Part shown: positions 36,301 through 45,668 of the stretch, piece by piece
Numbering within the stretch: position 1 is the first letter of the stretch
How the letters are laid out: each line of letters begins with the position of its first letter
From: Gracilibacillus orientalis
Lineage (GTDB): Bacteria > Bacillota > Bacilli > Bacillales > Amphibacillaceae
Direction of reading: 5' to 3'
NCBI RefSeq assembly: GCF_900114645.1
Contig: NZ_FOTR01000001.1
Span: 248,001-312,000 of the forward strand
DNA: 64,000 nt
Translations under genes and position numbers: made by a program
Notes under the pieces: model-generated
Seen by the model: only the letters and a program-made list of their open reading frames with translations
The model's database searches: none
What the model was told of the DNA's origin: nothing

Positions 36301-37077
36301 TTCCTTATCAATGTCGATCGCTTCTGCATAATGATAAGGGCCATCACTTTCCCTAGTTACATCAAGTGCTTCTTCTGCTAATGTTTCCATCACTTCCAGT
36401 TGATCGATTACTTCCTGTCTCAATAACTGTAGCCACGGAATCTCATCCTCCGCCATTTCTTTATCCACTTGGTAGATCGTAGCCATCTGATCGAGCCAAT
36501 AATCGGGATTCGGGTGCTGTATGGCGAATTCATACATTTTTAAGATTAAAGATTCTACTTCTAAATCATTACGATCATTACTGAAACGATCGACAACAGC
36601 GAAAAAAGCTTCCTGCTCTGTTTCGTTCTCATCTCCATACCATACTTCAAACAATTGCTCTAACACATCTTGGCGAATTAAATCCGCTTCAATACTGTCT
36701 GCGATCCGGAAATTCGGATCAATATCGATTTGATAAGCATATTTGCGTACTAATTCCATACAAAATGCGTGGAGAGTGGAAATCGACGCATTTTGTAATA
36801 ATGACAATTGCTTTTTCAGGTGATTAGAGGTTGGATTATTCTCTAATGCCGTTTCAATTGCTGCTCCAACCCGATTTCGCATTTCCTGTGCCGCTGCATT
36901 GGTAAAGGTTACGACAAGCAAGCTGTCGATATCGATTGGCTGTTCTTTATTTAATAATTTTTGAATGATTCGTTCGACAAGGACAGCAGTTTTACCTGAT
37001 CCTGCCGCTGCTGCAACTAGTATATTTTGACCTGATTGATAGATCGCTTCTTCCTGTTCTTTTGTCCATTGCGGCAT
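33373..37077 (-). CDS. addA: ATP-dependent helicase/nuclease subunit AddA
   Basis: 1234 residues. UvrD-type superfamily 1 helicase with Walker A AAAAGSGKTAVLVERI near 22, Walker B DEYQDTN, and motif VI VALTRAKEKVV. A RecB-type nuclease at the C-terminus has GVVLLDYKTDQIEEEV. AddAB resects double-strand breaks and responds to Chi in Firmicutes, acting like RecBCD in recombination. Its ATG overlaps the addB stop as TAATG, so translation is coupled. Length is normal. Confidence 0.96.
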   Translation of the reverse strand: MPQWTKEQEEAIYQSGQNILVAAAAGSGKTAVLVERIIQKLLNKEQPIDIDSLLVVTFTNAAAQEMRNRVGAAIETALENNPTSNHLKKQLSLLQNASISTLHAFCMELVRKYAYQIDIDPNFRIADSIEADLIRQDVLEQLFEVWYGDENETEQEAFFAVVDRFSNDRNDLEVESLILKMYEFAIQHPNPDYWLDQMATIYQVDKEMAEDEIPWLQLLRQEVIDQLEVMETLAEEALDVTRESDGPYHYAEAIDIDKEMIQQAKGAIQISWEEARTVFAEGKFKALSRKKVECAEDKKDKVKAIRDQIKKRWGNIAKDWFTRSLADHIRDMQEIHPTIVQLTNMIKQFKVAFQEAKKEKGLVDFADLEHFVLDILLDNKESGSPSSIALDMQRRFTEVMIDEYQDTNIVQETILSLVSNQQDGGNMFMVGDVKQSIYRFRHAEPTLFIEKYKRFAAKDDPGYRIDLARNFRSREQVLTAANYIFRQLFDQKVGDIDYDEDAELIYGNKDYENVPFPDVDTELLIIDQETNQNDQSDEDIENEEDLEKAQLEARAYATKIKQWIGLGDDEPTEIMDKKTGQPRKVEYRDIVILLRSMTWAPTIMEEFKKQGIPVYAELSTGYLAAIEIQVMTSLLKVIDNPRQDIPLASVLKSPIVGLNEDQLAKIRLAKKGATYYEALKEYVKTTDNETLDHFMKQLKLWRREARQGALSHLIWDIYQETGYYDFVGGIPGGRQRQANLRALYDRAKSYESTSFRGLFRFLRFIERMEEKGDDLGAAKALGEQEDVVRIMTIHKSKGLEFPLVIVGAMNKQFNQQDLRAKYLLHKELGFATKYIDPVKRIMYPTLIYHGIKKEMQREMLAEEMRVLYVALTRAKEKVVLIGTVGSLEKKKKKWASIITHQDWVLPSYYRLESLSYLDWVGASLVRHQKGEILREEDQPLTTPIEIAEDVSVWKVDRVHQSEYQTIDESNREQIEALETAIYQWEGIELEDKVLKEKVADQLEYQYPYQDSIFYRAKQTVTEMKRQHEVKDSYSDQQIIEPFRAPIRKRPRFMQTDQKLTRAEIGTAMHTVMQHLPLTSDWHEAALLEFIAKLEAEEMITADEANVIDIQAILSFFETNFGRRLVEAEQVEREIPFSLTLPAQEVYPKWQEDHQERIFLQGVIDCVIKTDQGVVLLDYKTDQIEEEVSQEAEEKLKNRYQVQMDLYAKALEQIWKQPVMEKYLYFFDKSLLVKV

Positions 37078-40000
37078 TATCCTTCACCCCGCTTGATTGC
37101 TTCGATTACTTCTTCATCTTTCATCTCTTTCAGTCTGCGATAATTATTTTCCGCCAACGTTGGATCAAATTGACAGACCGAACGGAATTCACAGAATGTA
37201 CAAGCAGTTGACTGTTGTTGCTGAAATGGATTGAGATCTACTTTTCCTTCTGTTATTGCTAACCCTGCGTTTTCCATTAATTGATGGATATATCCTTGCA
37301 GCTGGTCAAAAATTTCACGCTCGGCAACATTGGAGCCTTTATAGAAGGAACCACTTTTGCTAAATCCTGCTGGAATGATGTCACTTCTTCCCGACTCCAA
37401 CGAGGTATCCATCATCTGGACTACCTCTTCTTGATCAACAAGTAGGCCTTTCATTTTGAACTTTTTAAATATTTCCTGTTCAATTTTATCTTCTGTTAGA
37501 AAGTCACTCGCTGAGACCATTGGATTATGGACGTGGAAATATAGAACGCCAGCGGGTGATGCCTGCTGCCCGAGCCAGTTTTCCGCATTTTGCAGGACTA
37601 CATCTAAGTAAGCTAGCATTTGAAGTGCCAGTCCATAATAAACCTCTGTCAAGTTCAATCCTTTTGAGCTCGATTTATAATCAATAATTCGTAAATATAA
37701 TTGCTCGTTTTCGATTGCCTGATCGACACGGTCAATCCGTCCTCTTAACAATAATGTATAATCATTTGGTAAATGGACTTTCAATGATTCTAATTGATCC
37801 GGATAGCCAAATCCAACTTCTAAACCGACAGGCGCAAAATGTGTTTTTCGTGCCTGTTCACTTAAAACATACGTCGCCCTTGCAATGACATGTTCCAACT
37901 TTCGTTGAATGTATTGATAACGATTGGAACTATGCAAAATTTGATGCTGTAATACTGGTGCTAACTCTCCTACAGCACGATGGGCATACTTCTTCGCTTC
38001 TTGATCATAAATATCAGCAAACCCACGACCGTCTTTTTGAATCCATTCGGTAATTTGCTTTAACGCCTCGTGGAACAACTGGCCGATATCTGGTGCATCG
38101 AGTTTATAGGTCGGTCGATCCTGTAGCCCTAAGCTATATTTGGCAAAATGCTGATACGAGCAGCGATGATACATTTCCAGCCTTGAAACACTGGCTTGGA
38201 TTTCTTTCTGATATAACTCATCGACCGTCTCATTTGCTAAGTCTGTCGGCTTATTTTGATAAAAGAGACTCTTTAATACACGTTGGTTAATCTGTTGATG
38301 ATCGGATTTTTCAATATACCAGTTTAATACATATTCCCACATATCATCGATTGGATAACCTCTTAACTTTCGTGCTAATTGTGCTGTTAATGCACCTCTT
38401 GTCTTATTCGGAGTCGTCACAAAACGGCTCGCCTCTGTCATTTCTTCCGGGTCTTGTAAAAACAAGCTCTCTTCCTGCATCGGAAAGATTTCTTCCATCC
38501 TTTTGATTAAAGGGGAAGCAACTTTTTGTTTTCCTTCCTCATTACTGATCGGATAGCTCACCCATAAATAATCAGACGGCAGCGTAAAAGCTAAATACAC
38601 ATAAAACCAGTCATCCAGTAACTGACGTTTACTTCCCTCAGCTAATTGCAAACCATGTGTTTGCAATAGGGAACGTTCTTCTTCTGAGATCAAGCCATCT
38701 CCACCAGGCTTCATCGGCCAAGTTCCTTCATTCACCCCTAACAAAAAGGCAGCCTTAATACCATGCATCCGTGAACGATCGATGGAACCAACGACAACAT
38801 GGTCAATACTTGGCGGGACGTGTGAAAATCTTAGTGAATCAAAGCCAGACTCCAACACATTACGGAATGTCTTCAGGTCCATCCTTTCTTCGCCAGCAAC
38901 TTCCGTAATCTCTTCTAACAATTGAATGACCGCATCCCACACCTGGTCTTGCTCACGTCCTTTTTCGACTCGTCCTTCTTCATCATATAGTTCCCTCATT
39001 TGTTCCAATCGTCCAGGTGCTCCAATTGCCTCTAGCCATTCAAACAGGGCAATTGCTTTTTCTTTAATCGTCGGTAATTCCCGCAGTTGTTGATCAATAT
39101 CTGCAAGTGCTGCTGTTACTTTTTTCCGATAAGCATTAATCCGCTCTTGTGTTCCTAGTTCACGATCGGTTTGTGCCGACTGATCAAAGCCTTTAAAGCG
39201 TTGAAATATCCAAGGCTTATCGCTTAACCATCTACTTCTGCCACGCACTCCATATTCTAAAACATAATTTTCTAACTCATCGATTGCCTCTTGATCTAAG
39301 CGATGCTTTCCTTCCCCTTTAGGAATAAAGCCTGCCTTCAACAAGCGAAAGACTGCATCATAACGCCAGTTCCCTTCGAGGACATCCAGCAGTGACCTTA
39401 TCGTTTCAATCAATGGATGGTTTAACATGGTTCTTTTTTCGTCAACAAATGTTGGAATATGATAATCATCAAAAACAGTTGTAATCAAATCGTGATAGAC
39501 ATCCTGTTCACGAATAAGAATAGCGAGATCCCGATAGCGATACCCTTTATCTCTTACTAAACGAACAATCTCCTGTGCTGTTCCTTCGACCTCCGCACGT
39601 GGGTGCACCGCTTCTGCAATGCGAATCGGAGCTTGTTCCGGAAAGCTTTGAACAGGGCGACTGTCAAAATGCTGATCTAAATGAACAAAGGGTGCTATCG
39701 TATTTTCGTTTGCTGTTATTTGATTGATTTCTGTTTTAATCATCGTCTGTTCTGCTAATTGCTTTAATTGATAATAGGTTTCCTTTGTTTGATAGAACAG
39801 ATCTAACGGTACAACCTCAGGATCATATACATCATCAATTGTTAGTGTCACTGTTACATTTTTTGCTTTTTTCAGCATAGCACCGATGACTAACAATTCC
39901 TGTGGTGTGAATTGGTGAAAGCCATCTATGTAAACCGTTGTGTCTTCTAAAAAGTTAGACATTTCTAATTTTTCCACTAACTGCTGTAATTGATCCTCGC

Positions 40001-40559
40001 TATCCATATAGTGACCTTCTAAGCTACTTGTTAGCTGTTGATAAATATAGACTAAATCATCTAATTTACTTTGTAACGCTACTTCGCTAATGGTTTTGTG
40101 CTGGAATCGATTCATTTCTTCAAGCTGTGTGTTAATCAATTCCGGTGTGACACAATAGCGTTTGAATTCTGTGATCATTTCCTCCAGTTGTTCGATAAAT
40201 CCTTGCTTTTCGACTGCTTTCTGGAATACCTTCCACTCATCGGTTTTCTCTTCGACGATTTTGCGAAGCATCATTTGCATCCCTGTCGATGTAATGTGTT
40301 TCTTTGTTGCCCCGCCTGTCAGCTGCATCACACGCCACGCTAACCGGGAAAAACTGTAGACTTGTCCACGAATCGAACCATTGATATCAGGGTCATTTAA
40401 TAACGCATATTCTTGTTGGAAGGTCATTTGATCTGGAACTAAATATATAATCGGAGGCCCTTGAGGATTTTGTTGTAGTTCTTGTCTTATCTCTTGCAAG
40501 CATTGCTCGCTTTTATTCACCGTTGCACTTCCAGTTAAAAATCGCAACAAAGAAAACAC
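37077..40559 (-). CDS. addB: ATP-dependent nuclease subunit AddB, altered Walker A
   Basis: 1160 residues. Family features are YLVPDQMTFQQEYALL, FSFSRLAWRVMQLTGG, the nuclease motif LRIIDYKSS, and the iron-sulphur cysteines (MYHRCSYQHF, then CTFCEFRSVCQF). The N-terminal nucleotide loop, usually GRSGSGKT, reads GSATVNKS: the Gly before Lys is Asn. The annotated GTG overlaps the probable ribosome site AGGTG. TTG codons 4-5 (40550/40547) would give the more family-like start MRFLTGSA. It partners AddA, encoded next. Confidence 0.95.
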   Translation of the reverse strand: MFSLLRFLTGSATVNKSEQCLQEIRQELQQNPQGPPIIYLVPDQMTFQQEYALLNDPDINGSIRGQVYSFSRLAWRVMQLTGGATKKHITSTGMQMMLRKIVEEKTDEWKVFQKAVEKQGFIEQLEEMITEFKRYCVTPELINTQLEEMNRFQHKTISEVALQSKLDDLVYIYQQLTSSLEGHYMDSEDQLQQLVEKLEMSNFLEDTTVYIDGFHQFTPQELLVIGAMLKKAKNVTVTLTIDDVYDPEVVPLDLFYQTKETYYQLKQLAEQTMIKTEINQITANENTIAPFVHLDQHFDSRPVQSFPEQAPIRIAEAVHPRAEVEGTAQEIVRLVRDKGYRYRDLAILIREQDVYHDLITTVFDDYHIPTFVDEKRTMLNHPLIETIRSLLDVLEGNWRYDAVFRLLKAGFIPKGEGKHRLDQEAIDELENYVLEYGVRGRSRWLSDKPWIFQRFKGFDQSAQTDRELGTQERINAYRKKVTAALADIDQQLRELPTIKEKAIALFEWLEAIGAPGRLEQMRELYDEEGRVEKGREQDQVWDAVIQLLEEITEVAGEERMDLKTFRNVLESGFDSLRFSHVPPSIDHVVVGSIDRSRMHGIKAAFLLGVNEGTWPMKPGGDGLISEEERSLLQTHGLQLAEGSKRQLLDDWFYVYLAFTLPSDYLWVSYPISNEEGKQKVASPLIKRMEEIFPMQEESLFLQDPEEMTEASRFVTTPNKTRGALTAQLARKLRGYPIDDMWEYVLNWYIEKSDHQQINQRVLKSLFYQNKPTDLANETVDELYQKEIQASVSRLEMYHRCSYQHFAKYSLGLQDRPTYKLDAPDIGQLFHEALKQITEWIQKDGRGFADIYDQEAKKYAHRAVGELAPVLQHQILHSSNRYQYIQRKLEHVIARATYVLSEQARKTHFAPVGLEVGFGYPDQLESLKVHLPNDYTLLLRGRIDRVDQAIENEQLYLRIIDYKSSSKGLNLTEVYYGLALQMLAYLDVVLQNAENWLGQQASPAGVLYFHVHNPMVSASDFLTEDKIEQEIFKKFKMKGLLVDQEEVVQMMDTSLESGRSDIIPAGFSKSGSFYKGSNVAEREIFDQLQGYIHQLMENAGLAITEGKVDLNPFQQQQSTACTFCEFRSVCQFDPTLAENNYRRLKEMKDEEVIEAIKRGEG

Positions 40560-40663
40560 CTACTTTCTCTATCTTCACGTCTATTTTATCATACATTATA
40601 GCAAACGAATGTTCTGTGGTAAAGCTAGATGTTCCGACGATACGTTTTTATGTAAGTGAGACA

Positions 40664-40705
40664 TAAAAAAGAAAAGTGTACCCATTAATTAGGAATATAC
40701 TTTTC
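40664..40705 (-). terminator. Intrinsic terminator after the AraC-type gene
   Basis: GAAAAGTATA / TACACTTTTC (one G-T pair, about 15-base loop) is followed on the minus strand by TTTTTT. It lies 20 bases downstream of the regulator. Confidence 0.7.
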
Positions 40706-40726
40706 TTTAATCATTTCTCTCTCTTT

Positions 40727-41620
40727 TCATTGTATAATACGACGAAATTCTTTGTTATTTTTTCTATATTGGTTCGGAGTTATTCCTGTCCTCTCTTTGT
40801 ACCTCCTATTGAAACTGGATGCCGACATAAAACCAACATATTCCGCAATTTGATGAATCGGCATTTCCGTATCTGACAGTAGTTTATTAGCTTCAAATAA
40901 TCTCCTTTGCAATATATATTCTTGAATAGTCACACCGAATTCCTTTTTAAAAAAGTGCGATAAATAATACTTATTCATATGTAATCTTTTGGCGATGTTT
41001 TCTAGACTCCAACCTTTATTCCATACCTCATTAATTTCTTTAATGATTTTATCATGAACCACTACTGGCTTTGTTTGCTGCTGTTCAATCGTTAAATGAT
41101 GTCCTCAATTTTCATCCTTCATTTCTCGACAGATAAATAACAACAATTCTAACAGATATATCTCTAATGCTCCTTTTTGTTGCCAATTGTCTTCACTTTG
41201 ATCTTCAAGCAGTAAGTGATCCATAATCGTTTGCAGTTTATCTGTTTGCCACACAAATAAATCTAACATAAAATGCGGGAAAAGTAATTGATCTAGAAAA
41301 TCATAAAACGTCTTTGAAATAGGATGATCAAAAGGAAGAAAATCTTCTGTAAACATAACAACTATTCGCTCATAAGCTGCCTCTTCTCTTAAACTAACTC
41401 GATGAAATTCTGAACTTTTAAAAAGAAGTAGCGAGTTTTTTCTTAATCGATATACCTTCTCTTCAAAAACATACAATGCTTCTCCTTCCTTTAACCAAAC
41501 AATCTCATAGCCTAAGTGCCGATGAAAAATGGGCATCGGTGAGTGATCTTTCTTATAATGAATTAAAAAACCTGGTACATGTTCATCTTGAAATGCTACT
41601 TGATGATTCATTTCTTTCAT
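40727..41620 (-). pseudogene. AraC-family regulator interrupted by an in-frame TGA
   Basis: Two parts in one reading frame: an N-terminal cupin-like sensor domain (41620 to 41105, with HRHLGYEIVWLKEGEALYVF) and a C-terminal double helix-turn-helix (AKRLHMNKYYLSHFFKKEFG and GITPNQYRK). A single TGA codon at 41107-41105 separates them; the next codons continue in frame (GHHLTIEQQQTKP). Without it the protein would have 297 residues, normal for AraC regulators of sugar or pectin genes. A nonsense mutation or a sequence error is likely. The C-terminal part could restart at GTG 41062. Confidence 0.8.
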
Positions 41621-41644
41621 GGAAGATCACCCCCCCTTCCTTTA

Positions 41645-42553
41645 CTATCTTACACAACAGTTTCTCATATAGTTACGAAACGCTTCTGCTTCTACTGTTG
41701 ATAATTCTCTTCTGGTATCATGAACGATTGCACCAACACCTTGATTGCAATATTCATATAACCTTGCATCCATTGGTGAAAAACCGCCCATTTCTGTCCA
41801 GGCTTCAGGTTTAATATGTGCACCCATTTTACATTGATCAAATAGTACACTTGCCACTGCATTTGGATCTCCTCCAGGATGCCATGGTCTACCCAAATAA
41901 ACGGTTTCATTTTTCATGTCATCTACTTCTTTCAATAAGTTACAAGCTTCGAATAGATAACCATATGGTGTGTGTATTGACGTACTTGCTGCTGTGATAA
42001 AGCCATTATTAAAAGTGTCACCTCTATCTAATGAAATAATATCACACGCTTCAAAAACGGCTTGACCTGCACCAAAGATGAAGTCAACTGCCCCTTCGAT
42101 TATGCAGTCTTTAAAATAATGTGTCCCTTTATCTACAAGCAACGTGTCTTGATAACCTATGAAGCGACAGTTTTCTATTCTAGTCTGATCACTGTCGTCA
42201 GCAGTACGAAAGGCAACAGCTTGGATGTTCTTCATTCTAGTGAGATCATCCTCATCCTTCTTGTGTTCAGTCATATAGTCAAAACCGTTCTCAAATGTCA
42301 TATTAACAGCTGTGAAATTAGCATTTCTGACAATAACACTTGCACTATCAAAAGTACCGTATGTTGTGCCATCATTCTTCTTTGTTCCACTAGCTGCATT
42401 ATAAGTGATGACAGTATGATCTCTATCTTCTCCAATGAAGGTAATAGCTGGCCACTCAACTTCTAGCTTTTCGTAATAGGTTCCATTTGCAATAAAAACA
42501 GTGCCAGATTCCCCTTCCATACTGTCTAAAGCAGCTTGAACAGTAGGAAACAC
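41645..42553 (-). CDS. Pectinesterase (CE8) lacking its N-terminal strand and signal peptide
   Basis: 302 residues. Conserved pectin methylesterase elements: IQAVAFRTADD, GYQDTLLVDKGTHYF, GAVDFIFGAGQAVF with the catalytic Asp, and YLGRPWHPGGD. It removes methyl esters from homogalacturonan. It starts with GTG sharing one base with the solute-binding-protein TAG stop. Compared with the family it lacks the first strand (usually VAKDGSGDYxTVQ) and begins at FPTVQAAL, with no export signal. It could be a cytoplasmic enzyme for imported oligogalacturonides, or a gene fused to its neighbour by a deletion. Confidence 0.88.
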   Translation of the reverse strand: MFPTVQAALDSMEGESGTVFIANGTYYEKLEVEWPAITFIGEDRDHTVITYNAASGTKKNDGTTYGTFDSASVIVRNANFTAVNMTFENGFDYMTEHKKDEDDLTRMKNIQAVAFRTADDSDQTRIENCRFIGYQDTLLVDKGTHYFKDCIIEGAVDFIFGAGQAVFEACDIISLDRGDTFNNGFITAASTSIHTPYGYLFEACNLLKEVDDMKNETVYLGRPWHPGGDPNAVASVLFDQCKMGAHIKPEAWTEMGGFSPMDARLYEYCNQGVGAIVHDTRRELSTVEAEAFRNYMRNCCVR

Positions 42554-44043
42554 TATTGTTGGTATGCTGCATTATATTCTTCTATGACTTGCTCTCCTCC
42601 GTCTTCTTTCCACCTTTCTATTTCTTCGTGGTAGCCATCTAAGTCAAGATCACCAAGCATATAGTTAACTGTGGCATCATCAATGATTTGTTGAAGTGCT
42701 CCACCCCTATCACCAAAAGTCTCTGAATCTAGCGGAGCGGTTGGATCATTGATTAAAATATTATTATTATCCATGATTTGCTCATATTGCTTAGCATATA
42801 GTTCGTTTTTCGGATATGGCTGAAGGGCATCAACAGTTGATTCATCGCCAATAACAAGGCCAAGCACTGGACGAACTTCACGTTGAGAAAGATCAGATGC
42901 AGATTCTATAACCTTTGCTTTTCCCTCCACTACTTCATAGTGTGTTCCTTCTATCCCATAAGTTAACAAATTATAATTTTCTGGTTTCATTAATTCATTG
43001 AAAAAGGCTAATACTTTTCTCAAATCTTCTTCCGTTTCATTAGAAGATTTCGGAAATAACACAACAGCACCGTATCCTGAATTAGACCAATTACCAGGGC
43101 CATTATTAGGTCCTGAAATACGGTTTTGTACATCTAATGTTGCATCTGGATTATTTCTTTGTAATTGATCTTGCATACCTCCTGCACTACAAATACAACT
43201 AATCAATGCCCCTGCTTTACCCGTGAGTAACATATCATTTTGATCGCTTTGACTAGTAGCAGGGAAGTCTAAGTTAACATAGCCATTCTCCCTTAATTTT
43301 TTAAAGAAATTCATTGTGTCGGTGTAACCGTCAAACATGAATTCAGGTAATAATTCGCCATCTTTCTCTCCCCAGTTATTCGGTGTTACAAAATAAGAGC
43401 TAGTAAATTTAAACCCACCATACACTAGATCTGAGGCGGCCGCTACCCCGATTGTATCATCATCTCCACTTTCATTTGGATCATCTTCGGTAAAAGCTCT
43501 AAACATTTCAAACAATTCTTCCGTATTTGTTGGAGCTTCTAAACCGAGGTTTTCTGCCCAATCCTTCCGGTAAATTAAGCCCCAACGAGATGCGGGGCGT
43601 CCAGAATATAAAGAATATAACTTATCGTTTACTTTCGTATTATTCAGTACATCTGGATTGAGATTACTTAAATATTCGTAATCTTTGAGGTATGGCTCAA
43701 TGTTCCAGTATTGTTCTTCATTAATCGAATCTTTCATCTTTTTAAAGGAATCCTGATTTTTAACAAATAGAGCTTGTGGGGCAGTATCAGTTGCGATAAC
43801 AGCATTCATTTTCTCGTCATATACTTCATCCATTACCCATGTGATGTCTAATGTCGTATTTGTTGATTCTTCTATTTTTTCTATAATAGGATTATCAGAT
43901 GCTGGTGTTTGAGCTGATGTTAAATTTGCCATAATAGTAATTTCTTCCGATCCACCACCAGTACTCGAACTGCTTGAACAAGCAACACCTAGTATTAAAA
44001 GCAAACCAAACAGACCAGTTAACAAAAAATGATATTTATTCAT
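42553..44043 (-). CDS. Extracellular solute-binding lipoprotein (family 1, sugar type)
   Basis: 496 residues with a lipobox LGVACS (Cys22) after a hydrophobic leader, then a Ser/Gly linker. A bi-lobed binding protein of the kind feeding carbohydrate ABC importers (LplA/YtcQ-like). A GAGGAGG site precedes the ATG. The next gene is pectinesterase, so pectic oligosaccharides are a plausible ligand. No permease or ATPase gene lies beside it, which is unusual for this class. A CcpA-type operator is upstream. Confidence 0.88.
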   Translation of the reverse strand: MNKYHFLLTGLFGLLLILGVACSSSSSTGGGSEEITIMANLTSAQTPASDNPIIEKIEESTNTTLDITWVMDEVYDEKMNAVIATDTAPQALFVKNQDSFKKMKDSINEEQYWNIEPYLKDYEYLSNLNPDVLNNTKVNDKLYSLYSGRPASRWGLIYRKDWAENLGLEAPTNTEELFEMFRAFTEDDPNESGDDDTIGVAAASDLVYGGFKFTSSYFVTPNNWGEKDGELLPEFMFDGYTDTMNFFKKLRENGYVNLDFPATSQSDQNDMLLTGKAGALISCICSAGGMQDQLQRNNPDATLDVQNRISGPNNGPGNWSNSGYGAVVLFPKSSNETEEDLRKVLAFFNELMKPENYNLLTYGIEGTHYEVVEGKAKVIESASDLSQREVRPVLGLVIGDESTVDALQPYPKNELYAKQYEQIMDNNNILINDPTAPLDSETFGDRGGALQQIIDDATVNYMLGDLDLDGYHEEIERWKEDGGEQVIEEYNAAYQQ

Positions 44044-44162
44044 TCTGAACTCCTCCTCAAAATAATAATGCTCTGATAATGGAACCTTGAACGATAAACA
44101 CTTTCTGTTACACTCAATTATCGTTAATTATTCTATCTATACCAGTGATATAGACTCGTTTT

Positions 44163-44176
44163 GGTAAGCGCTTCCA
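44163..44176. promoter_or_regulatory. Catabolite-responsive element (cre) upstream of the solute-binding protein
   Basis: GGTAAGCGCTTCCA matches the near-palindromic CcpA site TGTAAGCGCTTACA at 12 of 14 positions, 120 bases before the solute-binding protein start. It implies glucose repression of the pectin-related unit. The rest of the 297-base gap to the acetyltransferase gene shows nothing definite. Confidence 0.65.
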
Positions 44177-44340
44177 ACAAGATTGTACCACATTCTTATA
44201 TGTATGCCATTAACTATCATTGTTAAAAAAGTTTACCGATATTGCTATTAGAGATTTTTTTATGATTGTTGTTTAGGAGGAGTAAACTTGGAGGATTACC
44301 GATTAGGTTTTTTAATAGAAATCCTTCATTATCAAAAGGA

Positions 44341-45225
44341 TTAGTAATGCCAGTAAAAATGAAAGTGTGAATGGTCGACAAAGCCTAATGATTTATAAAA
44401 GGATTGATCAGCAATAACATACGCCTTTTTGGCACCTAAGGTATAACACCTTTTTAACGCCTCTAATAACACCGCTTGACCAATACCCTTTTTACGATAT
44501 CCAGGAATTGTACAAACCGGTTCTACATAAGCATAATCGGTATTTGAATTAAACCAGCACCCACAGTAGGCCACATACTCACCATCTTCTTTTTCTGCAA
44601 CGATATGTATATATGAATTTAAATGAGGTGCAGAAAGCATTCTTTTTTGTTCATTTATCGTTTTTTCATCATCCGGTAGATCTCCATCATTTTCAAACCC
44701 TTCCCATAATACTTTTTGATGCTTATATAAATCGGTTTTAGTATTAAGACTTTTCGTTCGAATTCCTTTAGGAAGGGAATAATCAAAACTATTACTCTCT
44801 AAATTACTTTCTAAGATGTTTTCAGCATTGTCATTCATTACAAATCCATTACTAACTAAAAAGTCTATGGTGTGACTATCATAATCATTAACTGCAATGC
44901 CAAGTCCAGTCTCATTACTGAAATTGTTAAGTGCATATCCTAATATTTCTTTTTCAAGTTCTTCATAGCCTTTCTTGACAGCATAAAACGCCTCTCCGAA
45001 ATAATGATCAAAGGTCGTCATACCTACTAATTCATTACTAGTACTACTAAACCATAAACCTATTCTATCAGCTAAATTATTTTGAAACTCAGGATGAAAT
45101 ACCATCCATTCCCATCTTGCCCAGTTCCAGTTTATATGTGTGCGATTATCTTTTGATAAATTAATCAAAAAATAACAAACCATGTCATAATAAGAACTAT
45201 CATAAGTTCTGAATACTATTTTCAT
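44341..45225 (-). CDS. Tandem GNAT-family N-acetyltransferase
   Basis: 294 residues. The C-terminal half (about 155-290) is a clear GNAT domain with the acetyl-CoA loop PGYRKKGIGQAVLLEAL and the closing YKSLGFVD. The N-terminal half (about 1-140) looks like a degenerate second GNAT fold (TGLGIAVNDYDSHTIDFL, VSNGFVM). Substrate unknown. It stands alone with its own upstream gap. Confidence 0.82.
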   Translation of the reverse strand: MKIVFRTYDSSYYDMVCYFLINLSKDNRTHINWNWARWEWMVFHPEFQNNLADRIGLWFSSTSNELVGMTTFDHYFGEAFYAVKKGYEELEKEILGYALNNFSNETGLGIAVNDYDSHTIDFLVSNGFVMNDNAENILESNLESNSFDYSLPKGIRTKSLNTKTDLYKHQKVLWEGFENDGDLPDDEKTINEQKRMLSAPHLNSYIHIVAEKEDGEYVAYCGCWFNSNTDYAYVEPVCTIPGYRKKGIGQAVLLEALKRCYTLGAKKAYVIADQSFYKSLGFVDHSHFHFYWHY

Positions 45226-45277
45226 TAAAATCCTCCTACGATTGATACTGTTTAATACTTATAAAATCAAATCTACG

Positions 45278-45640
45278 TCATATTTCTTGTATCATCTCTA
45301 CCCGATTACCAAAAGGATCCCTGAACTCAAAACGTTTGAAGTTGGGTATTGGTACGGAATCAAATATTTCAATATGATTTTGTTCCAATACTTCCCTCCA
45401 ATAATCTATATCTTCCACTTGGTAAGCTATGTGTGCTTTTGTTTTTGTTCTATCAATACCATCTTCAGTTCCTACATGTACATCTCTATCACCAACACGT
45501 AACCAAAACCCTCCACGGCCTTTTAATGTTTCAGGCTTTTCCATTTCAGGTAATCCTAGTACATCACAGTAAAATTTTCTTCCCTCATCTTCTGCACCCT
45601 TTGGAATCGTTATTTGAGCATGATGTAAACCTAAAATCAT
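45278..45640 (-). CDS. VOC-superfamily (glyoxalase/bleomycin-resistance fold) protein
   Basis: 120 residues, one vicinal-oxygen-chelate domain: LHHAQITIPKG, FYCDVLGLPEMEKP, DVHVGTEDG, HIAYQVEDIDYW and FRDPFGNRVEMIQE. Metal ligands of the His/Glu type are visible (His6/7 and the terminal Glu). Could be a lyase, isomerase or resistance protein. It is 28 bases downstream of the four-helix membrane protein gene and probably cotranscribed. Confidence 0.85.
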   Translation of the reverse strand: MILGLHHAQITIPKGAEDEGRKFYCDVLGLPEMEKPETLKGRGGFWLRVGDRDVHVGTEDGIDRTKTKAHIAYQVEDIDYWREVLEQNHIEIFDSVPIPNFKRFEFRDPFGNRVEMIQEI

Positions 45641-45668
45641 ATTAATTCCTCCTCCATAGTTATCTAGA

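Noticed and set aside
41105-41107. The in-frame TGA of the AraC-type gene as a selenocysteine codon
   Set aside because: No SECIS-like hairpin follows, AraC regulators are not selenoproteins, and no sel genes are seen.
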